Below, piece by piece: positions 28,217 through 36,781 of a stretch of DNA of 64,000 nt. The DNA comes from Actinospica robiniae DSM 44927. GTDB taxonomy: Bacteria; Actinomycetota; Actinomycetes; Streptomycetales; Catenulisporaceae. The DNA is taken from contig NZ_KI632511.1 in the NCBI RefSeq assembly GCF_000504285.1, positions 6,182,154-6,246,153 of the forward strand, given 5' to 3'. Both the position numbers and the translations under genes were made by a program. Under the pieces are notes generated by a model that made no database searches, was not told the origin of the DNA, and worked only from the letters and a program-made list of their open reading frames with translations. How positions within the stretch are numbered: position 1 is the stretch's first letter; each line of letters opens with the position of its first letter.

Positions 28217-29416
28217 GTGGCGAAGACGGATACGTCGAGGCCGGCCGGTGCGGTCACGCCGGTGCTGCGCCGGGCCCGGGTGGCCGGCTACGTCTCCTTC
28301 GGCGCGCAGGGCTTCGCCTTCTCCCTGCTGACCAGCGAAGTCGCCAACATCCAGGACAAGCTCGGGATCGACGACGGCACGCTCTCGATCCTGCTGGCCG
28401 TGGTGCCGGTGATCGCCGGCGTCGGCTCGGTCGCGGCCGGGTTCCTGGTCGGGCGCTACAGCTCCTCCGGGGTGCTGCGGGTGGCCCAGATCCTGGTGCC
28501 GGTCTCCATCCTGCTGGCCGGCTACGCCCCCTCGTTCGCCGTCATGCTGCCGGTGCTGGCACTTTTCGGCCTGGCCGTGGGCGCGGTGGACGCGACCACC
28601 AACATGCAGGCGGTGGCGCTGCAGCGGCGCTACGGCCGCTCGATCATCCTCTCCTTCCACGGCTGCTGGGCGCTCGGCGCGTTCGCCGGGTCGGCCGCCG
28701 CCTCGCTCACCTCGCGCTTCGACGGCAAGGTCTACAGCAACCTGTATCTGACCTCGACGATCCTGGTGGTGCCGCTGCTGCTGGCCTTCGGACCGCGGCT
28801 GCTGCGCGGGATCGGCGACGAGACGCTGACCGCCGAGGCCAAGACGATCAAGATCCCGTGGAAGCCGATGGCGGCCATCTGCGTCGTGATCACACTGGCC
28901 TACCTCGGCGACTCCACCGTCTCGAGCGCGGGCGGGGTGTACATGGAGAAGGAGCTGATGGCGCACGGCTGGCAGTACACCGCCGTCTACGCCGTCTACT
29001 CCGTGCCGCTGATGATCGGGCGCTTCTCCGGCGACAGGCTCACCGACCGGTTCGGCGGGGTGCTGATCGCCCGGGTCGCGGCGGTGTGCGCGGTGCTCGG
29101 CTTCCTGCTGGTGTGCGTCGCGCCGGACGCGTGGGCCGCGCTGGCCGGATTCGCCGTCGTGGGCCTGGGGATCTCGGTCATGGCCCCGCTCACCTTCGCC
29201 GCGGCCGGACGGCTCGACCCGCACGAGACCGGGATCGCGGTGGCCCGGCTCAACGTCTTCAACTACCTCGGCTTCCTGCTCGGCGCGCCGCTGCTGACCA
29301 GCCTGTGGCAGGCCAGGATGCCCTACCGCCCGGGCTGGCTGATCCCGGCCACCCTCGCGGCCCTGATGTTCGTGTTCGCCTACGGCTTCGACGAGCGGCG
29401 CACCGGCGCGGTGTGA
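28217..29416 (+). CDS. Major facilitator superfamily transporter
   Basis: 399 residues with about twelve hydrophobic helices and the short cytoplasmic start MAKTDTSRPAG. The segment VAAGFLVGRYSSSG after helix 2 is the degenerate MFS loop; SGDRLTDRFGG is the equivalent loop in the second half. Substrate cannot be inferred; the C-terminal half resembles the fucose/sugar-type MFS group. GTG start with GAGGAGGG upstream. It stands alone between proC and the phosphatase gene. Confidence 0.88.
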   Translation: MAKTDTSRPAGAVTPVLRRARVAGYVSFGAQGFAFSLLTSEVANIQDKLGIDDGTLSILLAVVPVIAGVGSVAAGFLVGRYSSSGVLRVAQILVPVSILLAGYAPSFAVMLPVLALFGLAVGAVDATTNMQAVALQRRYGRSIILSFHGCWALGAFAGSAAASLTSRFDGKVYSNLYLTSTILVVPLLLAFGPRLLRGIGDETLTAEAKTIKIPWKPMAAICVVITLAYLGDSTVSSAGGVYMEKELMAHGWQYTAVYAVYSVPLMIGRFSGDRLTDRFGGVLIARVAAVCAVLGFLLVCVAPDAWAALAGFAVVGLGISVMAPLTFAAAGRLDPHETGIAVARLNVFNYLGFLLGAPLLTSLWQARMPYRPGWLIPATLAALMFVFAYGFDERRTGAV

Positions 29417-29489
29417 CGCGCGCGGCCCGCCTCCCGCGCCCGCCCGCCGATCCCGCCCTGGCCCGGGCCCGGCGGTTACCCTCGTGAGC

Positions 29490-30311
29490 ATGGACCCCTT
29501 GGACCGCGCCGACCTGGTCCGGCATCTGACGGAGGGCCGGATCGCGGGCCTGGTGGCCACGCCGCGGGAGAACAACCTGCTGCACTACCGGCTGATGGCC
29601 GACCGCGACCCGCACTACCTGCTCGGGCTCGACCCGTCGCCCGGGTGGAGCGCCCGGTCGGTGCTGGAGCTGATGGCCGAGCGGGTCGGGGTCGAGCCGG
29701 ATCCGGCCTACCGCTCAGGCGTCGACACCATCGATCCGGAGCGGGTGCTCGACGCGCTCGAGCGCTACGCCGACCGGCTCGCCGAGGCGGCGCTGCGGCG
29801 CGAGACGGTGCTGCTGGCCACCGGCCACCCGGGCAGCCTGGCCCGGATCTACCAGCGCTTCGCCGACGCGCTGCGCGGGTACGGCTGCCGGATCCTGCAC
29901 GCCGGCGCGGGCTGGGGGTACGACGCGCCGACCCGGTACGGGACCCGATGGCTGACCATCGGCTACCGCGGCGGGGACGTGGCCGTGCTCGAGGACGGCG
30001 ACGAGGCGGTGCACACCCACTCTCCGCGCCCGATCCGGGCCACCTTCGCCGCCCTGGCCGAGGCCGGCCGGTCGCTGCCGGACCTCGTGGTGGCCGACCA
30101 CGGCTGGTGCGGCGGGGCCGCCCAGGCGGGCGCGGACGCGATCGGCTTCGCCGACTGCAACGACCCGGCGCTGTTCGTGGGGGAGTCCGAGGGGGTGGTG
30201 CGGGTGGCCGTGCCGCTCGACGACGGCCTCGCGCCGGAACTCTACGACCCGATCGCCGACTACGTGCTCGGCCGGGTGGGCCGGACCGCCGAGGCTGTAG
30301 CAGGGTCCTGA
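29490..30311 (+). CDS. Phosphatase-family protein (actinobacterial)
   Basis: 273 residues from an ATG with TACCCT (29477-29482) 7 nt upstream, a leaderless arrangement; a GTG at 29484 is an alternative. It contains LLATGHPGSLARIYQRFAD, THSPRPIRATFAAL and DLVVADHGWCGGAAQAGAD, and resembles actinobacterial proteins annotated as phosphatases. I see no textbook phosphatase signature, so the biochemical activity is uncertain. Confidence 0.7.
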   Translation: MDPLDRADLVRHLTEGRIAGLVATPRENNLLHYRLMADRDPHYLLGLDPSPGWSARSVLELMAERVGVEPDPAYRSGVDTIDPERVLDALERYADRLAEAALRRETVLLATGHPGSLARIYQRFADALRGYGCRILHAGAGWGYDAPTRYGTRWLTIGYRGGDVAVLEDGDEAVHTHSPRPIRATFAALAEAGRSLPDLVVADHGWCGGAAQAGADAIGFADCNDPALFVGESEGVVRVAVPLDDGLAPELYDPIADYVLGRVGRTAEAVAGS

Positions 30312-30554
30312 CGCCCCCGGACGCTTACGAAGGGTCCTGACATCCTCCGCCGCACTGCCGATTAGTCGGCAGTGCAACGGTTTCACCTGATTCCTGGCTT
30401 GCCGAAAAACTCCCTTTTTCTGCCTAAGGCCTCCCCTTCCACACCTGACCCAACTACGCTTAGGAACGACGCGCACACATGCGGGTCACCCCCCGGTGCG
30501 CGCGTAAGCGCGAGTTGTGATGCCTACGACGACAGCCACGAATGTGGAGCCCCT
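30312..30554. other. Leader region upstream of the excisionase-type HTH gene
   Basis: 243 bp, less GC-rich than the genes. It holds the hairpin at 30352-30375 and an unusual T-rich stretch (ctccctttttctgcctaa). The HTH-gene promoter probably lies near ACTACGCTTAGG (about 30454), but the -35 element is unclear. Confidence 0.45.
30352..30375 (+). terminator. Hairpin terminator after the phosphatase-family gene
   Basis: GCACTGCCGA, loop TTAG, TCGGCAGTGC: a perfect 10-bp stem 40 bp after the stop codon. Confidence 0.65.
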
Positions 30555-30794
30555 ATGACCGATTCAGACACAGCACGCACCAACCGGCCGATCCTCGGCG
30601 GCGACATCGACCTGAGCGACATGGCCTTCCTCACGGTGGCCGAGGTCGCCGGGGTGATGCGGGTCTCGAAGATGACGGTCTACCGGATGGTCCACTCCGG
30701 CGAACTCCCCGCGGTGCGAGTGGGCCGATCCTTCCGGGTGCCGGCCAAGGCGGTGCGCGAGTACCTCTCGGCCGCCTACGTCGAGACCTCCTGA
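30555..30794 (+). CDS. Excisionase-family (MerR-like) helix-turn-helix DNA-binding protein
   Basis: 79 residues from the ATG at 30555; the frame is open further upstream but that part is not protein-like. A single winged helix domain: FLTVAEVAGVMRVSKMTVYR, then MVHSGELPAVRVGRSFRVPAKAVREYL. Very similar proteins are found in nearly all actinomycetes immediately before the bS22 gene, so it is a chromosomal regulator and not a phage excisionase. Targets unknown. Confidence 0.9.
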   Translation: MTDSDTARTNRPILGGDIDLSDMAFLTVAEVAGVMRVSKMTVYRMVHSGELPAVRVGRSFRVPAKAVREYLSAAYVETS

Positions 30795-30953
30795 GCGGTT
30801 CGGAAGGAAGCTCCCTCGAGCTCTCTCCCCTCTTTCTGACCTCTTTCTGAGCTCTCGCTTTCCCAGCAGCGGCTGCGGGCGGGTACGCTGGGTTCCCTGT
30901 TCCATGTCCGCAGCACCTGCTGCTCGAAGTGAAGAAGTGAGCGAGGGACCCCC

Positions 30954-31052
30954 GTGGGCTCTGTCATCAAGAAGCGCCGCAAGCGTATGGCCAAGAAGAA
31001 GCACCGCAAGCTGCTGAAGAAGACGCGCATCCAGCGTCGCAACAAGAAGTAG
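30954..31052 (+). CDS. 30S ribosomal protein bS22 (AURKAIP1/COX24-domain)
   Basis: 32 residues from a GTG, almost entirely Lys/Arg: it begins [20 protein letters not shown] and ends IQRRNKK. This is the tiny actinobacterial ribosomal protein that binds 16S rRNA in the small subunit, often missed in annotation because of its size. GCGAGGGAC upstream may serve as ribosome site. Next to the HTH gene and the SDR gene, its conserved neighbourhood. Confidence 0.93.
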   Translation: MGSVIKKRRKRMAKKKHRKLLKKTRIQRRNKK

Positions 31053-31072
31053 CCCGGCGCTCACGGCGCACG

Positions 31073-32140
31073 ATGACGGCCGCACGCACCCTGCTGGTGA
31101 CCGGAGCCGCCCGGCGGCTCGGCACCGCGGTGCTGCGCGACCTCGCCGCCCGCGACGGCGCGCGGCGCATCCTCGCGGTGGACCTTCTCGACCCTCCCTC
31201 CGAACTCCGGGTGGAGGGGGTCGAGCACGTCCACGTGGATCTGCGCGCCCCGGCCATCGCCACCCTGATCGCCAAGGCCCGGCCGGACACCGTGCTGCAC
31301 CTCGACGTGCTCGCCGCCCCCGGCCTGGCCGGCGGGCGCACGGCGATGAAGGAACGCAACGTCATCGGCACCATGCAGCTGCTCGCGGCCTGCCAGCGGG
31401 CGCCGTCGGTGCGCCGGCTGGTGGTCAGGTCCTCGGCCGCGGTCTACGGCTGCGCCCCCCGGGACCCGGCCCACTTCAGCGAGGACACCCAGCCGCACCG
31501 CCCGCCCCGCGCGGGCTTCGGCAAGGACTGCGTCGAGGTCGAGGAGTACGTGCGCGGCTTCGCGCGGCGGCGCCCGGACGTGTCCGTGACGGTGCTGCGC
31601 TTCGCCGGACTGCTCGGCCCGGGCGTCACCGGGCCGGTGCCGGACTATCTGGCGCTGCCGGTGCTGCCCACCGTGGCCGGCTTCGACCCGCGCCTGCAGT
31701 TCGTGCACATCGACGACGCGGTGCGGGCGCTGCGGCTGGCCGCGGACGGCTCCCATCCGGGCGTCTACAACGTGGCGGGCGCGGGATCGCTCACGCTCTC
31801 CCAGCTCGCCCGCCGACTCGGCCGGCCCACCGTGCCCGTGCCGCGCTTCGCCGCGCCCTGGCTCGGCCGCGGGCTGAGCCGGCTCGGCGTGGCCGACCTC
31901 GGCCCCGAGCAGGTCGAGCTGCTCACCTTCGGCCGGGTCCTCGACCTGACCAGGATGACCGAGAAGCTGCGCTTCCGCCCGGCCCGCACCTCGGCCGAGG
32001 CGGTGGCCGACCACGCCAGGTCGGCCGAGATCAGCCCCTTGATCGACCCGGACCGGGTACGCTCGGCGGAGCGCGCCCTGATAGAGCTGCTCGACCGGTA
32101 CGCGGCGCACGCGCGGGAAGCGGGAGGCGGCCGTGACTGA
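31073..32140 (+). CDS. NAD-dependent epimerase/dehydratase-like (extended SDR) protein, catalytic Tyr apparently absent
   Basis: 355 residues. Rossmann start TLLVTGAARRLGTAVLRDL, VDLRAP acidic loop and VVRSSAAVYGCAPRD (catalytic Ser region). Where active SDRs have YxxxK, this protein reads RAGFGKDCVEVEEY, with Phe at the Tyr position. It may therefore bind a nucleotide without classical catalysis. It follows bS22 by 20 bp and precedes an acyltransferase gene; the trio is a conserved actinobacterial block. Role unknown. Confidence 0.8.
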   Translation: MTAARTLLVTGAARRLGTAVLRDLAARDGARRILAVDLLDPPSELRVEGVEHVHVDLRAPAIATLIAKARPDTVLHLDVLAAPGLAGGRTAMKERNVIGTMQLLAACQRAPSVRRLVVRSSAAVYGCAPRDPAHFSEDTQPHRPPRAGFGKDCVEVEEYVRGFARRRPDVSVTVLRFAGLLGPGVTGPVPDYLALPVLPTVAGFDPRLQFVHIDDAVRALRLAADGSHPGVYNVAGAGSLTLSQLARRLGRPTVPVPRFAAPWLGRGLSRLGVADLGPEQVELLTFGRVLDLTRMTEKLRFRPARTSAEAVADHARSAEISPLIDPDRVRSAERALIELLDRYAAHAREAGGGRD

Positions 32141-32208
32141 GATCCAGCGCGCCGGGATCCGCCGCGCCGCGGCGCACCGTCCGCAGCCGCGCCGCGCCGG
32201 GGTCGACG

Positions 32209-33060
32209 GTGTCTGACACACCCGAGTGGGAGCGCCGCGCCGCCCGCGGCCTGGCCTTCCTGCGCCGCCGGATCACCGGCGAGTACGAGGTCGACGAGTT
32301 CGGCTTCGACGAGGACCTGACCCAGCACGTGCTGCTCAACCTGCTGCGACCGCTCTACGAACGCTACTTCCGGGTCGAGGCCCGGGGCCTGGAGCGGGTG
32401 CCGGCCGAGGGCGGCGCGCTGATCGTGGCCAACCACTCCGGCACCCTGCCGCTGGACGCGCTGATGACCCAGGTCGCGCTGTGGGACCACCACCCGGCCG
32501 AGCGGCACCTGCGCATGCTCGCGGCCGACGTCGTCTTCACCACGCCGTACGTCGGCGAGTTCGCCCGCAAGGCCGGGCACACCCTGGCCTGCAACCCGGA
32601 CGCGCAGCGGCTGCTGGCCGGCGGGGAGGTGGTCGGGGTCTGGCCGGAGGGCTTCAAGGGGATCGGCAAGCCGTTCGCCGAGCGCTACCGGCTCCAGCGC
32701 TTCGGCCGCGGCGGCTTCGTCTCGGCCGCGCTGCGCACCGGCACCCCGATCATCCCGACCGCGATCGTGGGCGCCGAGGAGATCTATCCCAAGCTCGGCG
32801 ACCTCAAGCCGCTGGCCCGGCTGCTGAACCTGCCCTACTTCCCGCTCACCCCGACCTTTCCCTGGTTCGGGCCGCTCGGCCTGGTCCCGCTGCCGTCGAA
32901 GTGGTACATCGTGTTCGGCGAGCCGATCGACACCTCCGGCTACGACCCGGCCGCCGCCGAGGACCCGATGCTGGTGTTCAACCTCACCGACCAGGTGCGC
33001 GAGACCATCCAGGACACCCTCTACCGGGTGCTGCTGCAGCGGCGCTCGGTCTTCTTCTGA
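32209..33060 (+). CDS. Lysophospholipid/1-acylglycerol-3-phosphate-type acyltransferase
   Basis: 283 residues. PlsC-type motifs: NHSGTLPLD (HxxxxD catalytic pair), GVWPEGFKGIGK (motif III, with Glu-Gly) and IIPTAIVGAEE (motif IV). It would acylate a lyso-lipid at the membrane. It follows the SDR-like gene by about 70 bp in the same direction and is likely co-transcribed. The acyl acceptor is not determinable from sequence. Confidence 0.88.
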   Translation: MSDTPEWERRAARGLAFLRRRITGEYEVDEFGFDEDLTQHVLLNLLRPLYERYFRVEARGLERVPAEGGALIVANHSGTLPLDALMTQVALWDHHPAERHLRMLAADVVFTTPYVGEFARKAGHTLACNPDAQRLLAGGEVVGVWPEGFKGIGKPFAERYRLQRFGRGGFVSAALRTGTPIIPTAIVGAEEIYPKLGDLKPLARLLNLPYFPLTPTFPWFGPLGLVPLPSKWYIVFGEPIDTSGYDPAAAEDPMLVFNLTDQVRETIQDTLYRVLLQRRSVFF

Positions 33061-33115
33061 GCTCCCCGTCGCAGCCGACTGCGACCGAACCGGGCCGCCA
33101 CCGCATCTTCAGGGT

Positions 33116-33652
33116 GTGAGGTCACTGTCGAGCCCGACTGCGCAGCCGTCTGCCCTGGACGCCGAGGATTTCCAGGCCTTCGTGCTCTCGCGGGGTACGC
33201 ATCTCTATCGCACCGCCTGCCTGCTCACGGGCGGTGATTCGCACCTGGCCGAGGATCTCGTGCAAGAGACCCTGGGCCGCATGTTCGCCAAGTGGGGCCG
33301 GCGCGGGCGGATCGAGAATCCGGCCGCGTACGCCCAGAGCGTGCTGGTGAACGCGTTCATCGCCACCCGCCGCAGGAAGTCGAGCGCCGAGCTCCCGACC
33401 CCGCGCTTCGAGGACGATCCGGCCCGGGGCCGGGACGAGGAGCTGCGGCTGACCCTGCTGGCCGAGCTCGGGCGGCTCGAGGCGCGCGACCGCGCGGTGC
33501 TCGTGCTCCGGTACTGGGAGGACCACAGCGTGGAGGAGACCGCCCGGATGCTGGGCCTGTCCGTCTCCGCGGTGAAGTCCCGCTCGTCGCGGGCGCTGGC
33601 CCGGCTGCGCGAGCAGCTCGGCGCCGACTTCCTCACATTCGCAGAGAGCTGA
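33116..33652 (+). CDS. SigE-family ECF RNA polymerase sigma factor
   Basis: 178 residues from a GTG. Region 2: FQAFVLSRGTHLYRTACLLTGG and AEDLVQETLGRMFAKWGR; region 4: LEARDRAVLVLRYWEDHSVE and MLGLSVSAVKSRSSRAL. The SigE subgroup is abundant in Actinobacteria and is usually encoded with a membrane partner, as here (next gene starts 6 bp after the stop). The signal is unknown. Confidence 0.92.
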   Translation: MRSLSSPTAQPSALDAEDFQAFVLSRGTHLYRTACLLTGGDSHLAEDLVQETLGRMFAKWGRRGRIENPAAYAQSVLVNAFIATRRRKSSAELPTPRFEDDPARGRDEELRLTLLAELGRLEARDRAVLVLRYWEDHSVEETARMLGLSVSAVKSRSSRALARLREQLGADFLTFAES

Positions 33653-33658
33653 GTCAAG

Positions 33659-34444
33659 ATGTCCACTGGTTCCGAGGAAGACCGCTTCGCGGCCGCGCTG
33701 CTCCAGACCGCCACGCTGCTACCCGCGCCGAGCCCGCACGAGCTGTATCAGGGCTCGCTGCGCCGCGGCCACGCCATCCGCCGCCGACGCCGCGTCACCG
33801 CCGGATTGGGCGCCGGCCTCGCGGCGTGCGTCGCTGCGGTGCTCGCCGTCACGCTGCCCGGATCCGGGTCGGGCCGCGCCGTGGCGAGTCCGATCGGTAC
33901 CGCCTCCGTCAGCGCGAGCGCCGATCCGACCGCGTCGGCTGCCACGTCCTCCGCGTCCGCCACTCCGACGGGCACCGCGCTGGTGCTCTCGACCTTGGAG
34001 GAGATGCTGCCGGCGGCCACGACTACGCTGAGCGGCCCCGAGGGCGGCCCGGGCATCGTGGGCCCGGTCAAGGATTACGACACCGGGCTGTGGATGATGT
34101 GGGCGGACATGACCGTGCAGGCCTCCGGCGCAAAGGGTGACAGCTTGCTTGTTTTCAGCCTCTACGACGGGGCGTGGGCCCGCTCGTGCGCCGACGTGGG
34201 CGATCGGACCGGGATCGGCGGCTGCACCAGCCGGTCGCTCGACGGCGGCACGCTGTTCCGCGTCATCAGGAACGACCCCTACAGCCCCACCGAGATCTTC
34301 GTCTGGCTCAGTCCCAGCGGGTTCACCACGGAAGTGCTGTTCACCAGCCAGGCGGTGGCCGACTTTCCGCTGACCACGAGTCAGGTCGAGGCCGTGCTCA
34401 CCAACCCGTTCTGGGGCACGGCGGCCGGGCGGCTGCAGCACTGA
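33659..34444 (+). CDS. Single-pass membrane protein, probable partner of the ECF sigma factor
   Basis: 261 residues. A cytoplasmic part of about 45 residues ends in RRGHAIRRRRRVTAG, followed by one membrane helix (about 48-66), a Ser/Ala/Thr linker and an exported domain (about 115-261) that contains CADVGDRTGIGGC, a possible disulfide pair. Its position right after a sigma gene suggests an anti-sigma or sensor role, but no zinc HxxxCxxC motif is present. Confidence 0.75.
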   Translation: MSTGSEEDRFAAALLQTATLLPAPSPHELYQGSLRRGHAIRRRRRVTAGLGAGLAACVAAVLAVTLPGSGSGRAVASPIGTASVSASADPTASAATSSASATPTGTALVLSTLEEMLPAATTTLSGPEGGPGIVGPVKDYDTGLWMMWADMTVQASGAKGDSLLVFSLYDGAWARSCADVGDRTGIGGCTSRSLDGGTLFRVIRNDPYSPTEIFVWLSPSGFTTEVLFTSQAVADFPLTTSQVEAVLTNPFWGTAAGRLQH

Positions 34445-34454
34445 GGCAGAGCGA

Positions 34455-34484
34455 CGGGCCCGGACGATTCCTCGTCCGGGCCCG
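34455..34484. terminator. Bidirectional terminator
   Basis: CGGGCCCGGACGA, loop TTCC and the complement: a perfect 13-bp stem between convergent genes ending at 34444 and 34522. Confidence 0.8.
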
Positions 34485-34521
34485 CGGGTTCGGCGCTCAG
34501 TGCTCCTGGTCGGTGCTGCGC

Positions 34522-35730
34522 CTAGGGGGTGGAGCTCGCTCCGTCATCGCCTATGCCGAGGTCGATCGCCGGCAGGCCGAGCAGCCCGGGGACGGTGACT
34601 CCTATCGTCGGCAGCGGCAGCGGGACGTCGACTCCTATCGACGCGGCCGAACTCGGCGAGGTAGTGCCGGACGCGGAGCTGCCGGAGGGCTCGGGCCCGG
34701 CGGAACCGGACGGCCGCGTGCTGGGCGCTCCGCTCTTGCCCGCGCCCACCGACGAGGAGCCCTGGGTCCCGGTGCCGCCGCCCGGCCCGCCGTCCGCGCT
34801 GCCCGCGCTGCCCGGTCCCTGGTCGATGTGCGAGGACTGCGCCGCCTGCGCCGCCTCGGCCTGCTGCAGCTGCCGGTTGAGCTGGTCCATCAGGGCCACG
34901 ATCTGCGGAGGCTCCGACTGCAGGGACGGCGGCAGCCGCCAGCTCAGGTCGGCCACCCGCTGACGCTCGGTCAGCAGGAAGTCGGACAGCGCGTGCAGCG
35001 CCGTCTGATCGCCGGTCAGGCGCACCTGGGCCACCAGCATGTTGCCGCCCTGGGCGATCATCGTGCGCAGCTCGTCCAGTGTCTGGCGCAGGTAGGCCTG
35101 CGTGGGCGAGCCGGCCAGATCCACGTCCGGGCGCTGCAGCAGCGAGTCGATCTCGCTCAGCCGGATGTCGGCGAAGTGCAGGTAGTCGCGGCCCTGGTCG
35201 GTGGTCGAGCCGGAGAGCGAGAGCTGCAGGGACTCGAAGATCTTCTTGGCGTTGTAGAGCGGGTCGCCGGGCTCGGCGCCGGCCGAGGCGATCGCGATCC
35301 CGCCGACCGAGCCGGTGGCCACCGCCACCCCGACCCCGGCCGCGAGCAGCCTGCGCCGCCAGGCCGTGGACAGGGTGGCGAAGCTCGGGCGGGTGCGCGT
35401 CTCGCCGGAGCCGTGCCGGGCTCCGGAGCGTCCGCCGCGCCCGCGCTGCGCGGGCACCGCCGTGCTGCTCCGCCCGGCCTCGCCCTCGGCGTTCGGCCCG
35501 GCCACCTTGGGCGTGAGCGCCACCAGCTCCGCCCGCAGATTCGAGCGGAACTGCGCGGGCGCATGCGCCGGCAGCGCCCGGCCGGCCTGGCCGAGCCGGT
35601 CCGCCAGCGCCAGCATCAGCGTGCCCTCGCCCCGCTCGGCGTGCTGCCCGTGGCGGGTGCGTGCCGCCCGCCCGCCCGCCGGGTCGGCGAGCAAAGCCGC
35701 GAACTCCTCCGCCGCCTGTCGTTCGTTCAT
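34522..35730 (-). CDS. DUF5667-type membrane protein, probable anti-sigma factor of BldN (RsbN-like)
   Basis: 402 residues from the ATG at 35730. The cytoplasmic N-terminus (about 1-120) contains short helices (RQAAEEFAALLADP, PAQFRSNLRAELVAL) suited to sigma binding. One membrane helix (about 128-150) is followed by an external helical domain (about 152-290: PGDPLYNAKKIFESLQLSL ... DYLHFADIRLSEIDSLLQR) typical of DUF5667, then a Gly/Ser/Pro-rich tail. In Streptomyces the gene next to bldN encodes the membrane anti-sigma RsbN; position, topology and the BldN-like promoter upstream support the same role here. Confidence 0.8.
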   Translation of the reverse strand: MNERQAAEEFAALLADPAGGRAARTRHGQHAERGEGTLMLALADRLGQAGRALPAHAPAQFRSNLRAELVALTPKVAGPNAEGEAGRSSTAVPAQRGRGGRSGARHGSGETRTRPSFATLSTAWRRRLLAAGVGVAVATGSVGGIAIASAGAEPGDPLYNAKKIFESLQLSLSGSTTDQGRDYLHFADIRLSEIDSLLQRPDVDLAGSPTQAYLRQTLDELRTMIAQGGNMLVAQVRLTGDQTALHALSDFLLTERQRVADLSWRLPPSLQSEPPQIVALMDQLNRQLQQAEAAQAAQSSHIDQGPGSAGSADGGPGGGTGTQGSSSVGAGKSGAPSTRPSGSAGPEPSGSSASGTTSPSSAASIGVDVPLPLPTIGVTVPGLLGLPAIDLGIGDDGASSTP

Positions 35731-36046
35731 CGCGCCTGCCACCTCCTCCACTGCTCGTCGGTCCGGGGCGCCGGCCCCGCCCGGCCGTCACCGCGTTCGA
35801 CGCGTGCCGGGCGGCTTTGGTTGTGCCCGGCTCGCCCGAGAGCAGTCCCAGGGACGTCCTTTTCACTCGTTCGAGTGGATCTCGGACGCTCGGCCGGGGT
35901 GCGGGCGCGCATCGTCGTGAGCAACGACGGGAGCGGGTCGCGAGTTACGGAGGCCACCCCCGCACGGGCGTGCCGTACCAGTGCGTCCGGCCCGCTCGGC
36001 GGCGTCGGCCGCGGGAGACGGCCCGGTATCCGGCCGGGTCTGCCGC
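35731..36046. other. Intergenic region between bldN and the RsbN-like gene
   Basis: 316 bp, no gene. It holds the BldN-type promoter candidate on the minus strand (35921-35949). From there the leader to the RsbN-like start would be about 185 nt. Confidence 0.5.
35921..35949 (-). promoter_or_regulatory. Candidate BldN-dependent promoter of the anti-sigma gene
   Basis: On the minus strand CGTAAC (35949-35944), 17-bp spacer, CGTTGC (35926-35921). The BldN consensus known from Streptomyces has CGTAAC at -35 and CGTTG at -10 with a similar spacer. It reads toward the RsbN-like gene. Confidence 0.55.
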
Positions 36047-36781
36047 TCACCGCAGATCCGCCGGGAGCAACCGGGCCAGGGTGCGGATCGCCCGGTACTG
36101 CAGGGTCTTGATCGCGCCGTCGTTCTTGCCCATGATCTGCGCCGTCTCGGCCACCGACAGGCCGTGCAGGAAGCGCAGCGTGACGCATTCCTGCTGCTGG
36201 CTGTTGAGCTGTTTGACCGCGTCCAGCAGGGCCCGGTTGGAGAGGTAGGCCAGCACCGAGTCCTCCGGGCTCGGCTCGGTCTGGTCCGAGTCGAGCATCT
36301 CGCCGGTGGGCACCTCCAGCCGGTGCCGGGAGGACTTGAAGTGATCGGCCACCAGGTTGCGCGCGATGGTCACCAGCCACGCCCCGAAGTCGCGGCCCTG
36401 CCAGGTGAAGGTGGAGATGCGTCGCAGGGCCCGCAGAAAGGTCTCGCTGGTCAGGTCCTCGGCCAGCGCCTTGTTGGTCACCCGGTAGTAGACGTAGCGG
36501 TAGACCGTGTCCACGTACGCGTCGTAGAGCATCCCGAACGCCTCGCCGTCGCCCGACTGCGCGCGCTCGACCAGGGCCAGCATCCGGGCCGACTCGGCGT
36601 CCGGGCGCGGCGGCTCCGGCGGCGTGGTGGCGCCGCCGGGCGCGACTGGCCGCGCGGAGCTGACGGCCGGGCCCGCGCCGGCGGGGCGGGGCGGGGTGGG
36701 GACCGCTCCGGCCGTCATCGCGAGCACTGCCGCACGCAGGCCGCTCAGGCCGGTGCGATCGGCGCTGACGTCTCGGTGCAC
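36047..36781 (-). CDS. bldN: Developmental ECF sigma factor BldN
   Basis: 244 residues from a GTG at 36781. An N-terminal extension of about 65 residues begins MHRDVSADRTGLSGLRAAVL and is followed by Pro/Ala-rich sequence; Streptomyces BldN is made as a pro-sigma with a similar processed extension. Region 2: AFGMLYDAYVDTVYRYVYYR and AEDLTSETFLRALRR, FTWQGRDFGAWLVTIARN; region 4: QECVTLRFLHGLSVAETAQI and GAIKTLQYRAIRTLARLLP. BldN directs aerial hyphae genes (bldM, chaplins, rodlins). It neighbours its likely anti-sigma gene and the rex-hem block, as in Streptomyces. Confidence 0.9.
   Translation of the reverse strand: MHRDVSADRTGLSGLRAAVLAMTAGAVPTPPRPAGAGPAVSSARPVAPGGATTPPEPPRPDAESARMLALVERAQSGDGEAFGMLYDAYVDTVYRYVYYRVTNKALAEDLTSETFLRALRRISTFTWQGRDFGAWLVTIARNLVADHFKSSRHRLEVPTGEMLDSDQTEPSPEDSVLAYLSNRALLDAVKQLNSQQQECVTLRFLHGLSVAETAQIMGKNDGAIKTLQYRAIRTLARLLPADLR

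Noticed and set aside
27812-29575. Long antisense open frame across proC, the MFS gene and the phosphatase gene
   Set aside because: Product is low-complexity His/Arg/Gly/Asp sequence; the sense genes have clear domain motifs.
30555-30794. Excisionase-like HTH protein as evidence of a prophage
   Set aside because: The gene sits in the conserved chromosomal block with bS22 and no integrase or phage gene is nearby.
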